From Gammaproteobacteria bacterium (GTDB taxonomy: Bacteria > Pseudomonadota > Gammaproteobacteria > Natronospirales > REEB76): DNA of 15,893 bases. The DNA lies in assembly GCA_027317045.1 (NCBI GenBank), contig DAHVFI010000013.1:1-15893 (forward strand). The letters are read 5' to 3'. Shown here one piece after another: positions 1 through 7,304 of this stretch. Under the pieces are notes generated by a model that saw nothing but the letters and a program-made list of their open reading frames with translations, searched no databases and was not told the origin of the DNA. The translations under genes and the position numbers were made by a program. Each line of letters opens with the position of its first letter. The first letter of the stretch is position 1.

Positions 1-120
1 ACTCACCCGTCCGCCACTCGCCACCCATGTGTATTGCTACACACTGTGCTGCCGTTCGACTTGCATGTGTTAGGCATGCCACCAGCGTTCAATCTGAGCC
101 AGGATCAAACTCTTCAATTA
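1..120 (-). rRNA. rrs: 16S ribosomal RNA, 5' end (partial)
   Basis: Read on the minus strand, positions 120 to 96 give the conserved start of bacterial 16S rRNA, including the universal 27F primer region AGAGTTTGATCCTGGCTCAG. The mature 5' end is placed at about 120 by alignment with the E. coli 5' end (AAATTGAAGAG). Only about the first 120 nt lie in the window; the gene continues beyond position 1. It is transcribed away from radC, with leader and promoters at 121-413. Confidence 0.97.
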
Positions 121-259
121 AAGCTAGTAAAACTAGCGATCATCGAGTTGAACCCTAAATCTTTGAACTACTGTTCTCGATTTTGAGCAACTCATCGTCT
201 TCAAAGGTTTGCATACTCAAACCCTGACGCGAGCGCCCACACAAGTTACTTGATTATGC

Positions 260-271
260 TGTTAAAGAGCG
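260..271 (-). promoter_or_regulatory. rRNA leader boxA antitermination element
   Basis: The minus strand reads CGCTCTTTAACA, close to the boxA consensus TGCTCTTTAACA that loads the NusB/NusE antitermination complex on rRNA transcripts. It sits between the promoters (302-413) and the mature 16S end, as expected. Next to it on the downstream side is a short potential hairpin (CAAG-TTA-CTTG, 242-252), in the order boxA then hairpin, followed by a TGTGTGGGC-like stretch also found in enterobacterial leaders. The rest of 121-300 is spacer removed during 16S maturation; I see no gene in it. Confidence 0.85.
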
Positions 272-301
272 GGCCTGGGAAATACTCCAGGCAGACCGAC
301 C

Positions 302-329
302 ATTATACAGGTCACTAATGGCGGGTCAA
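302..329 (-). promoter_or_regulatory. rRNA operon promoter (proximal, P2-like)
   Basis: On the minus strand there is a -35 TTGACC (329-324), a 16-bp spacer and a perfect -10 TATAAT (307-302), followed by a GC-containing discriminator (GGTCGG). A 16-bp spacer with near-consensus hexamers is typical of strong rRNA promoters. It lies about 180 bp upstream of the mature 16S 5' end. Confidence 0.88.
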
Positions 330-385
330 CGGAATTTGAAGGAATTTCCCCTCGCCGCTTGCCTTCAGACCAGCGAGGAAGCGCC

Positions 386-413
386 ATTGTACTGGCGGGT
401 TTCCCTTGGTCAA
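386..413 (-). promoter_or_regulatory. rRNA operon promoter (distal, P1-like)
   Basis: A second promoter on the minus strand has -35 TTGACC (413-408), a 16-bp spacer and -10 TACAAT (391-386), followed by the GC-rich discriminator GGCGC. Upstream (about 440-456) is an A/T-rich stretch with an A6 run that could act as an UP element. The tandem arrangement resembles rrn P1/P2. GC-rich discriminators are associated with stringent (ppGpp) control in the family; that control is inferred here. Confidence 0.8.
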
Positions 414-530
414 GACTTGACAGATGCGCTAGTCAACATCTGAAAAAAGCTGCTTTTGTCATCCTACATTTACCTGGCCGGCGCGTTTAGGCACACTCTG
501 AACGGTGTTAGTACACAAAAGGCGCTATGG

Positions 531-1205
531 ATGGCGATCAACGACTGGCCTTTGGCCGAGCGGCCCCGGGAGAAGCTTCTGACCCAGGGGCCCCAAGCCC
601 TATCGGATGCGGAACTCCTGGCCATTTTTTTGCGCACGGGTATCCGCGGCAAAACCGCTGTGGATCTGGCCAGAGAATTACTCGCGGAATTCGGGGGGCT
701 GCGGGGTCTGTTCGCCGCCGGACGCAACCGCGTGTGCGCAGCCACGGGCCTGGGTCCGGCCAAATACGCCCAGCTGCAGGCAGTGCTGGAAATGGCCCAC
801 CGCCACCTGGGGGAAGCCTTGCAACGCGGCCGCCCGCTTACGGATCCTGCGGTCACCCGACGCTACCTTATTACCCGTCTACGGGATTTGCCCCAGGAGG
901 TATTCTGTTGTCTGTACCTGGATAATCGCCACCGCGTCATTGCTTTTGAGGAGCTGTTCCACGGTACCCTGGATGGTGCCAGCGTCCACCCGCGGGAGGT
1001 GCTGCGCAAGGCACTGGCCCACAATGCTGCAGCGCTGATATTTGCCCATAATCATCCGAGCGGCGTAGCCGAACCAAGCGATGCCGACCGACGGCTCACC
1101 CGACGCCTCAAAGACGCCCTGGCCCTGGTGGATATCCGGGTGCTCGATCATTTCGTGGTGGGCGACGGAGATGCAGAGTCGTTCGCGGAACGCGGCTTTT
1201 TGTAA
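531..1205 (+). CDS. radC: RadC family JAB/MPN-domain DNA repair protein
   Basis: This 224-aa protein has the RadC architecture: an N-terminal helix-hairpin-helix segment (TGLGPAKYAQLQ, residues 72-83) and a C-terminal metalloprotease-like JAMM domain. The JAMM motif is intact, with HNHP at 173-176 and SDAD at 183-186, giving His173, His175 and Asp186 as metal ligands. RadC has been linked to recombinational repair, but its exact activity is still disputed. I chose ATG 531 because the next 224 residues match the E. coli length and start, and AAAGG lies about 10 nt upstream; a TTG at 456 would add 25 unrelated residues. The gene is transcribed divergently from the rRNA operon and is followed by rpmB-rpmG, the same order as in E. 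coli. Confidence 0.95.
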   Translation: MAINDWPLAERPREKLLTQGPQALSDAELLAIFLRTGIRGKTAVDLARELLAEFGGLRGLFAAGRNRVCAATGLGPAKYAQLQAVLEMAHRHLGEALQRGRPLTDPAVTRRYLITRLRDLPQEVFCCLYLDNRHRVIAFEELFHGTLDGASVHPREVLRKALAHNAAALIFAHNHPSGVAEPSDADRRLTRRLKDALALVDIRVLDHFVVGDGDAESFAERGFL

Positions 1206-1214
1206 GGCCGCGAC

Positions 1215-1242
1215 TTGCCAAATGGGGCCTGGCTGCTAAAAT
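1215..1242 (+). promoter_or_regulatory. promoter for rpmB-rpmG
   Basis: TTGCCA (1215-1220), a 16-bp spacer and TAAAAT (1237-1242) lie in the 90-bp gap between radC and rpmB. Transcription would start near 1250 and give a leader of about 45 nt before the ribosomal protein genes. Confidence 0.7.
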
Positions 1243-1295
1243 ACCCGCCCTTTCGCGCAGTTAGAGCGCGTGCTATTTAACCGAAGGATTTCACC

Positions 1296-1532
1296 ATGTC
1301 GAGAGTCTGTCAGGTCACGGGCAAGGGCCCAGTCACCGGGAACACGGTCTCGCACGCCAACAACAAAACCCGCCGGCGGTTTCTGCCGAACCTGCATACC
1401 CACCGGTTTTGGCTGGATAACGAGCATCGCTTCGTGCGCCTGCGTGTCTCCTCCAAAGGCATGCGCATTATCGACAAACTCGGCATTGAACAGGTGGTTG
1501 CGGACTTGCGTGCCCACGGCGAAAAGCTCTAA
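1296..1532 (+). CDS. rpmB: 50S ribosomal protein L28
   Basis: This 78-aa protein starts with the diagnostic L28 sequence MSRVCQVTGKGPVTGN and keeps the RRRFLPNLHTHRFW segment near residues 26-39. Length and sequence closely match E. coli RpmB (78 aa). It is a structural component of the large ribosomal subunit. It has a single cysteine and lacks the paired CxxC zinc motifs of the zinc-binding form. AAGGA lies about 8 nt before the ATG. rpmG follows 10 nt downstream, so the two are almost certainly cotranscribed. Confidence 0.98.
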   Translation: MSRVCQVTGKGPVTGNTVSHANNKTRRRFLPNLHTHRFWLDNEHRFVRLRVSSKGMRIIDKLGIEQVVADLRAHGEKL

Positions 1533-1542
1533 GGATTAACCT

Positions 1543-1698
1543 ATGCGCGAAAAGATCAAACTGGTTTCCACCGCTGATACCGGCCACTATTACACAACCA
1601 CCAAGAACCGGCGTCTGCACCCGGACAAGATGGAGGTGCAGAAGTTCGATCCGGTGGCACGCAAACATGTAACCTACAAGGAAACGAAGATTAAGTAG
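1543..1698 (+). CDS. rpmG: 50S ribosomal protein L33
   Basis: A 51-aa protein starting MREKIKLVSTADTGHYYTT and ending in HVTYKETKIK, a clear match to L33 of the large ribosomal subunit. Compared with E. coli (55 aa) it lacks the first four residues (MAKG), a common form in other gammaproteobacteria. It has no cysteines and so is the zinc-independent (C-minus) type. AAGGATT lies upstream of ATG 1543, with rpmB 10 nt away. The strong terminator at 1728-1765 closes the operon. Confidence 0.97.
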   Translation: MREKIKLVSTADTGHYYTTTKNRRLHPDKMEVQKFDPVARKHVTYKETKIK

Positions 1699-1727
1699 AA
1701 ATCGCGACTGCAAACCACCTCATGATA

Positions 1728-1765
1728 CAAACAAAAACCCCGCCGTACGGCGGGGTTTTTGTTTG
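1728..1765. terminator. bidirectional Rho-independent terminator
   Basis: This is a perfect 38-bp inverted repeat centred at 1746/1747. Its GC core is CCCCGCCGTACGGCGGGG (1738-1755), with A5 on the left (1733-1737) and T5 on the right (1756-1760). Either strand therefore gives a GC hairpin followed by a U-tract. It lies 30 nt after rpmG (+) and 9 nt after the stop codon of the desaturase (-), so it very likely ends both convergent units. Confidence 0.93.
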
Positions 1766-1773
1766 CAGTTTGG

Positions 1774-2967
1774 TTATGCTCTGGCTGGTTGCAGGGTATA
1801 GCCCCTGAGTTGCAGGGCAAACTCCCGCAAGGTGGCGATACCGGTAGCTTCCGCTTGTGCGCACCAGTCCTTGAACTGTTGTAGCAGCCTTTCATTGGAA
1901 AGCGTGCTGTTTTCCCAGAGCGCTTGCAGACGCTGGCGGAATTCATACACGGTACGCAATGTCGGGCTGTGCGCCAGCGTCTCCTGCAAACACATACGGC
2001 TGCGCGCATCCAACAAGGTCTCATCGCGGGTCAACAAGCGGCGCGCCTTGGCAAACAATCCACGGCTCGCAGCACCCGCTATCTGTTTTTCCGTTGCCAC
2101 CGCCGGTCGGATAACATCGTGACAGTAGTTACGCAGCACATGCATGCGATTGACAATCACCGCCTGCACCGTGCCTAAATCCACACGACCCCCGCGTGCT
2201 GAAATCACGGGTTCCGGCGCCACCCGCCGCACCGTGGCGAGGTGGAAGAATTCCAAGGCACGGATATACCACCAGCCCAAGTCCACTTCCCAAGGCCGCT
2301 GGGCGAATTTTGCGGAACTCGGAAACGCGTGATGATTATTATGCAGCTCCTCGCCGCCGACTATAAAACCCCAAGGGAGTACATTGGTGGCGGCATCCTT
2401 GCATTCGAAATTCCGGTAACCGGAATAATGCCCCACGCCGTTGACCACACCGGCGGCCAACACTGGAATGGCCAGCATCTGTACCGCCCAGATTGTGATG
2501 CCCGGGAGACCCAAGAGCAGCACGTCAAGGATAAGCATCAGGCTTACCCCCAATATGGGGTGCCGGCTATAGAGATGGCGTTCCATCCAATCATCCACGG
2601 TGCCGCGGCCGTATTTCGCTATCGTGTCCTGTTGTTTTGCTTCTTCGCGATACAGCTCGGCACCTTCCAGCAGTACTTTGAGCAGGCCTTTCACTTGCGG
2701 GCTGTGAGGATCGTTTTCAGTTTCACAATGGGCATGGTGTTTGCGGTGCACTGCCACCCACTCGCGTGTCACCATGCCGGTGGTCAACCATAGCCAGAAG
2801 CGGAAGAAGTGCCTGACAACCGGGTGCAATTCCAGGCCACGGTGGGTCTGATCACGATGCAGGAACAGTGTGACCGCCACGATCGTGAGATGAATAAAGA
2901 CCGGAGCCACGATAAACAAGGCCCAGACAGGCAGTCCCAGGAAACCGTGAATCAAAAACAATGGCAT
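1774..2967 (-). CDS. acyl-CoA-type membrane fatty acid desaturase (delta-9 like)
   Basis: An integral membrane di-iron desaturase that would put a cis double bond into saturated acyl chains. All three histidine boxes are present: HRDQTH (about residues 38-43), HRKHH (75-79) and HNNHH (210-214, followed by AFPSSAKFA). Hydrophobic segments lie near 5-35, 55-66 and 140-178. After about residue 255 there is a mostly hydrophilic tail of about 140 residues beyond the catalytic core; a C-terminal extension is common in bacterial enzymes of this type. The start is uncertain: GAGGTGATG places GTG 2970 and ATG 2967 very close to the Shine-Dalgarno sequence, and TTG 2961 has the best spacing. An in-frame TAA just upstream limits any further extension. 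The gene is convergent with rpmG and divergent from the ABC operon. Similar enzymes are called DesB or DesC; I assign no symbol. Confidence 0.92.
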   Translation of the reverse strand: MPLFLIHGFLGLPVWALFIVAPVFIHLTIVAVTLFLHRDQTHRGLELHPVVRHFFRFWLWLTTGMVTREWVAVHRKHHAHCETENDPHSPQVKGLLKVLLEGAELYREEAKQQDTIAKYGRGTVDDWMERHLYSRHPILGVSLMLILDVLLLGLPGITIWAVQMLAIPVLAAGVVNGVGHYSGYRNFECKDAATNVLPWGFIVGGEELHNNHHAFPSSAKFAQRPWEVDLGWWYIRALEFFHLATVRRVAPEPVISARGGRVDLGTVQAVIVNRMHVLRNYCHDVIRPAVATEKQIAGAASRGLFAKARRLLTRDETLLDARSRMCLQETLAHSPTLRTVYEFRQRLQALWENSTLSNERLLQQFKDWCAQAEATGIATLREFALQLRGYTLQPARA

Positions 2968-3162
2968 CACCTCAGGATTAAGCGCAAAGATCAGCGAATC
3001 ATTCTATAGGATTTAACCATATGTCGTCCACCACGGGCCGGTGTACGGAGTTGCGGGCTTGCAATTGAGTTCCAAGATCGTAAAACTGCGCCGGCACACG
3101 GGAACTTTACCGGCGGAGGCGCGACTAAAGGCGTCGGCATAATCAACGTGGTACATCCGCTG

Positions 3163-3192
3163 TTGCATTTTCCACCCACCCGATCATGTAAT
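3163..3192 (+). promoter_or_regulatory. candidate promoter for the ABC operon (possibly leaderless)
   Basis: TTGCAT (3163-3168), an 18-bp spacer and TGTAAT (3187-3192) would place the transcription start at about 3199-3200, on the ATG of the ATPase gene. No Shine-Dalgarno sequence precedes that ATG. The rest of the 2971-3199 gap holds no gene I can support; a weak promoter for the desaturase (TGGACG-16 bp-TATAGA on the minus strand, about 3030-3003) may also lie there. Confidence 0.4.
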
Positions 3193-3199
3193 TTATGTC

Positions 3200-4168
3200 A
3201 TGAGTAACAACGATCTGCTCGTGAAAGTCGAAAATTTGTATCGTTATTATGACGATCACTGTGCGGTGCAAAATCTTAACTTCGAGTTGCGCAAAGGCGA
3301 AATCCTGGGCTTCCTGGGACCGAACGGCGCCGGCAAATCCACCACCATGCAAATTTTGTCGGGAAATCTCGCCCCCAGCACCGGCCAGATTCTGATCAAT
3401 GGCGTTGATATTCTGGACGAACCAAAGCGCGCCAAGGCCAACATCGGTTATCTGCCGGAGCAGCCGCCACTGTATATCGATCTTACGGTAGATGAATACC
3501 TGACCTATTGCGCAGCTCTGAATCGTCTGCCGCGAAGCAAGTTGCAGGCAGCCCGCGACCTTGCCAAGGAGCGCTGCGGTCTAAAGGACATGGGCCATAA
3601 GCTCATCGGCAATCTCTCCAAAGGCTATCGGCAACGCGTCGGTATCGCGCAGGCCATCATCCATTCGCCCGCTGTCGTGATTCTCGATGAACCCACCGTG
3701 GGGCTCGATCCCATACAGATTCGTGAAATCCGCGCGCTCATCGTTGAACTCGGCCAGGAACACGGTGTGATTCTCTCCACTCACATCCTGCCGGAAGTGC
3801 AGACGGTCTGCAGCCGCGTTCAGATCATTCACAAAGGCCGTCTGGTATTCAATGACACTCTCACCGGTCTTACGCAGCGCATGCAATCCACCAGCTTGAT
3901 GCTCGCCTGTCGGCAGGCCCCGGAGCAGGCGGTCATCAAAGCCTTGCCTGGCGTGAATGATGTTCAGCCGCTGGACAACCATCATCTGCGTGTACATTTC
4001 AACGCGGACAGCAACCCCGCCGAAATTGTCGCGGCGGAAGTGCTGAAACGCGGTTGGGGACTTCTGGAACTGACTCCAGAACATAAATCCCTGGAGCAAA
4101 TTTTCGTGGATCTGACGACAGCCGATGAAACCGGCGGCGCGACACCGCTTCAGGAGCGCGCCGCATGA
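3200..4168 (+). CDS. ABC transporter ATP-binding protein (GldA-like)
   Basis: This 322-aa ABC ATPase has every nucleotide-binding motif: Walker A GPNGAGKST (40-48), Q-loop glutamine in PEQPP (about 88), signature LSKGYRQR (139-146), Walker B VVILDEPT (159-166) and H-loop STHIL near 191-195. The last 90 or so residues form an accessory domain common in ABC-2 type ATPases of the NatA/GldA kind. It powers the membrane protein encoded next, overlapping it by ATGA (4165-4168). Fixed neighbours are a permease, a GldG-like protein and a DUF4340 protein. In Bacteroidetes gldA, gldF and gldG are tied to gliding and secretion; the proteobacterial cluster has no settled substrate. ATG 3200 has no visible Shine-Dalgarno sequence. 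Confidence 0.93.
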   Translation: MSNNDLLVKVENLYRYYDDHCAVQNLNFELRKGEILGFLGPNGAGKSTTMQILSGNLAPSTGQILINGVDILDEPKRAKANIGYLPEQPPLYIDLTVDEYLTYCAALNRLPRSKLQAARDLAKERCGLKDMGHKLIGNLSKGYRQRVGIAQAIIHSPAVVILDEPTVGLDPIQIREIRALIVELGQEHGVILSTHILPEVQTVCSRVQIIHKGRLVFNDTLTGLTQRMQSTSLMLACRQAPEQAVIKALPGVNDVQPLDNHHLRVHFNADSNPAEIVAAEVLKRGWGLLELTPEHKSLEQIFVDLTTADETGGATPLQERAA

Positions 4169-4920
4169 TAGTTTTCACCATTGCCGGGCGCGAACTCAGA
4201 CACCTGTTCCTGTCGCCGCTTGCCTGGTGCGTGCTGGCGGTAATTCAATTCATAACTGCCTGGATGTTTTTGGTCCAAGTGGACAACTTCCTAAAATTTG
4301 CGCCGACGCTGGCCGGCATGGCCAGCGCCCCAGGCGTGACCGACGCGATAGCGGCGCCGATTTTCAGCACCGCCAGCGTGGTGATGTTGCTAGTGGTGCC
4401 CATCATGAGTATGCGGCTGGTCGCCGAAGAACGCCGTAGCGGAACCTTGAGCCTGCTATTGTCGGCGCCGGTGAACATGACCGAGATCGTGCTGGGCAAA
4501 TATCTCGGCCTGTTGATTTTCCTGCTCATCATGCTGGGGCTTATTACCCTCATGCCGCTGTCGCTGGCGATCGGCACGCACCTTGATTACGGCAAGCTGT
4601 TTTCCGGCGTGCTGGGACTGGCACTGGTACTCGGTGCCTTTGCCGCCGCGGGACTCTTCATGTCCACGCTCACCAAGCAGCCAGTGGTGGCTGCGGTCAG
4701 CAGTTTCGGCTTACTGCTGTTGCTATGGATAATCAGTTGGGCCGGCAGCGGCGACGCACGCTTCAGTCCTACGTTCCATTATCTCTCGCTGCTGGATCAT
4801 TATGCCTCGCTGCTACGCGGCTCCTTCAACACCGCGGATGTTCTGTATTACGTACTGTTCATCATCACTTTCCTGGTACTCAGCATCCGCCGGCTGGATG
4901 CTTATCGTCTGCAACACTGA
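4165..4920 (+). CDS. ABC-2 type permease subunit (GldF-like)
   Basis: A 251-aa integral membrane protein with about six hydrophobic spans (near residues 15-38, 68-85, 104-133, 145-168, 175-196 and 225-243). The segment RLVAEERRSGTLSLLLSAPV after the second span is typical of ABC-2 permeases; the family places this EERRSGT-like motif at the ATPase interface. It starts inside the ATPase stop codon (ATGA), so translation is coupled. It would form the membrane channel of the exporter-like complex with the ATPase. Confidence 0.9.
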   Translation: MIVFTIAGRELRHLFLSPLAWCVLAVIQFITAWMFLVQVDNFLKFAPTLAGMASAPGVTDAIAAPIFSTASVVMLLVVPIMSMRLVAEERRSGTLSLLLSAPVNMTEIVLGKYLGLLIFLLIMLGLITLMPLSLAIGTHLDYGKLFSGVLGLALVLGAFAAAGLFMSTLTKQPVVAAVSSFGLLLLLWIISWAGSGDARFSPTFHYLSLLDHYASLLRGSFNTADVLYYVLFIITFLVLSIRRLDAYRLQH

Positions 4921-4926
4921 ACCAGC

Positions 4927-6321
4927 ATGCGCGTCACCCGCAAATCCCGTCTGCAAATCCGCGCCCAGAACTGGAGCTTCGTGATCCTGTTTCTGGTCAC
5001 CATCGGTTTGCTCGCCTGGCTGAGTACCCGCTACGTGTATCGAGCCGATTGGACCTATGGCCATCGCAATTCCCTTTCTCCGGCGAGCGTGCAACTCCTG
5101 AGGACCCTCAAGAATCCGCTCCGCTTTACCGCGTTCGTGAGCGACAACCAGCCTTTGCGCGACGCTATACGCCGCTTCGTGGATAAATACCGGCAGGTAA
5201 AACCCAATACCCGCTTGAGTTTCGTGAATCCAGAAACCAATCCTCAGGAAACCCGCAGCCAGGGCATCACCGCTGACGGTGAACTGGTCATCAGTTACCA
5301 GGGGCGCACGCAGAAAGTCACACAGATCAACGAGGTCAATGTCAGCAATGCCATTGAAGGCATCGCGCGTGCCGCGGATCGCTACGTGGTGTTTCTGAGC
5401 GGTGATGGCGAGCGCGATCCCCTCGGCCAGCACAACTTCGATCTCGGCGACTTCGGCAAGCAATTGCAGGACAAGGGTTTCAAGATCGAGACCCTGAACC
5501 TCGCCGCCACCCCCACCATCCCCACCAATACCGCGGTGCTGGTGATTGCCGGACCCCAGGCCAATCTGCTGCCGGGTGTGGTCAATATCATCGGCGGCTA
5601 CGTGAAACGCGGCGGCAACCTTTTGTGGCTGGGCGATCCGGGACCGCTCTACGGCCTCGAGCCGCTGGCTCAGGGACTCGGCATCACTTTTGACAAAGGT
5701 ACGATTGTTGATCCGGATTCACAGCTCTACGGTATCACCAACCCCAGCGTCATCCTGGTGGCCAAATACGAGCCTTACAATGCCATCACCCGGGACTTCA
5801 ACACCGCCACCCTGTTTGCCGGCGCCACCGCCATCGAGACGAGTGCAACCGGCGGCTGGCAGGCGCAGGCGTTTCTCAAGAGCCTGCCGCACAGCTGGCT
5901 GGCGACCGGAAAATTGCAGGGTGAAATCAAATACGACCCGAAACACGGCGACAAACCCGGGCCGCTGGCGATCGGCGTAAGTTTGACACGCGAAGTTAAA
6001 ACTGCGGCGGATGACAAAAACAAAACCAGTGAATCGAATCAGAAAAGTGTGGAACAGCGTGTCGTCGTAACCGGCGACGGGGATTTTCTTTCCAACGCCT
6101 ATCTTAATAACGGCGGCAACCTGGTGCTCGGTCTTAATATCCTCAATTGGCTTTCCCACGATGACAGCTTCATCAACATCAATCCCGAGTCTGCGCCGGA
6201 CAGGACCTTGACCTTGTCTCATACTGACCAGGCTCTGATCAGCCTGGGCTTTCTGTTTGCACTGCCGTTGTTGCTGATCGTCACTGGACTGCTCATCTGG
6301 GCGCGGCGGCGGCGCGCGTGA
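4927..6321 (+). CDS. GldG-like ABC transporter auxiliary protein
   Basis: A 464-aa protein with an N-terminal TM segment (about 17-36), a large extracytoplasmic region, and a C-terminal TM segment (about 436-458) ending in the basic tail WARRRRA. This is the layout of the GldG/ABC_transp_aux family. In the middle, VLVIAGPQANLLPGVVNIIGGY and GGNLLWLGDPG resemble the DUF4350/GldG core. A variable insertion with lysine-rich KTAADDKNKTSESNQK (about residues 357-372) looks like an exposed loop. It starts 6 nt after the permease, without a strong Shine-Dalgarno sequence. It probably forms the periplasmic part of the ABC complex; the substrate is unknown. Confidence 0.85.
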   Translation: MRVTRKSRLQIRAQNWSFVILFLVTIGLLAWLSTRYVYRADWTYGHRNSLSPASVQLLRTLKNPLRFTAFVSDNQPLRDAIRRFVDKYRQVKPNTRLSFVNPETNPQETRSQGITADGELVISYQGRTQKVTQINEVNVSNAIEGIARAADRYVVFLSGDGERDPLGQHNFDLGDFGKQLQDKGFKIETLNLAATPTIPTNTAVLVIAGPQANLLPGVVNIIGGYVKRGGNLLWLGDPGPLYGLEPLAQGLGITFDKGTIVDPDSQLYGITNPSVILVAKYEPYNAITRDFNTATLFAGATAIETSATGGWQAQAFLKSLPHSWLATGKLQGEIKYDPKHGDKPGPLAIGVSLTREVKTAADDKNKTSESNQKSVEQRVVVTGDGDFLSNAYLNNGGNLVLGLNILNWLSHDDSFININPESAPDRTLTLSHTDQALISLGFLFALPLLLIVTGLLIWARRRRA

Positions 6322-6337
6322 AGTTGCTGCAAACACC

Positions 6338-7252
6338 ATGAAATCCCGTTTGTGGCTCAACCTGGTGCTGCTGGTCGGCATTGCGGTGCTGGCGGCTTTC
6401 GCATATTTCAAACCGGGTATCCACAAACCCAGGCCATCGGCCATTCTCACGACGCTTCAAGCCGCCGATATCAACTCCATCAAGATTGAGCGTACCGGTA
6501 TGCCCGCCGTGGAACTGGCGCGCACCGGCAGCGGCTGGCAAATGACCGCACCGCTGAAACTTCGGGCAGACCAATATTTGGTGAAAGCCCTGCTGGGCAG
6601 CCTGCATACGGATGTCAGCAGCAGTTTCCCGGCAATACAGACCAACCTGGGTAAATACGGCCTTGATCCTCCGCGTCTGCGTTTATGGCTGGACACCACC
6701 GAATTCGATTTCGGTGATACGGAGCCCATCCACAACAATCGTTACGTAAAAAGCGGCGACACCGTACTTTTGACCGACAGTCTGCTGTACTACCGCAGCA
6801 ACCACACGCCCCTGTGGTGGGCCAGCAAACGCTTGCTGCCGGAAGGCGCACACGTTATCGGCCTGCAATTGCCGAATACGACTTTGACGCTCAAGAATGG
6901 CAAATGGCAACTGGCGCCTGCGAATCCGGCCATTTCCTCCGATGCCATCCAGACCCTGGTGGACAACTGGAAAAACACCCAAGCCATCGGCACGGCCAAA
7001 ATAGGTACCGGCAAATCACAAGGCGAGGTGGCCATTGAACTGGCGGGCAACCGCCAACCGTTGCGTTTCGCCATCCTCCAGGACCCCGATTTTCTGATAC
7101 TCGCCCGCCCGGATCTCGGCTTGGAATACGAACTCGATAGCGGGCAGCGCCCCGGCTTGCTGGAGCTGAAATCCAGTAACACATCTTCCACCCCCGCGAA
7201 CAAACCTGCTAAGTTGCCCCGTCATCAGCCAGCAGGCAGCCCTGTCCATTAA
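6338..7252 (+). CDS. DUF4340 domain-containing protein
   Basis: A 304-aa protein with one N-terminal hydrophobic segment (about residues 5-24, LVLLVGIAVLAAFAYF) acting as signal anchor, then a soluble region made of repeated beta-rich units. One unit contains RTGSGWQMTAPLKLRADQ and another contains LTLKNGKWQLAPANPAIS, with the W-x-(M/L) pattern usual in DUF4340 proteins. The last 30 residues are Pro/Ser/Lys rich and probably disordered. It follows the GldG-like gene by 16 nt. DUF4340 genes regularly close GldAFG-like clusters, so a periplasmic accessory role in the same complex is inferred. No catalytic motif is visible. Confidence 0.85.
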   Translation: MKSRLWLNLVLLVGIAVLAAFAYFKPGIHKPRPSAILTTLQAADINSIKIERTGMPAVELARTGSGWQMTAPLKLRADQYLVKALLGSLHTDVSSSFPAIQTNLGKYGLDPPRLRLWLDTTEFDFGDTEPIHNNRYVKSGDTVLLTDSLLYYRSNHTPLWWASKRLLPEGAHVIGLQLPNTTLTLKNGKWQLAPANPAISSDAIQTLVDNWKNTQAIGTAKIGTGKSQGEVAIELAGNRQPLRFAILQDPDFLILARPDLGLEYELDSGQRPGLLELKSSNTSSTPANKPAKLPRHQPAGSPVH

Positions 7253-7304
7253 ACTAATGGCCGTTGGGCATTCATCTGCCCGTACCTCTATAAGGCAACA
7301 CCGC

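Noticed and set aside
5719..6450. 243-aa minus-strand open frame opposite the GldG-like gene
   Set aside because: It has no motif support, overlaps the real gene and the following junction, and has low-complexity composition.
7257..7304. MutM starting at ATG 7257
   Set aside because: It would place 16 extra residues before the catalytic proline, which must become residue 1 after Met removal; GTG 7305 has its own ribosome binding site.
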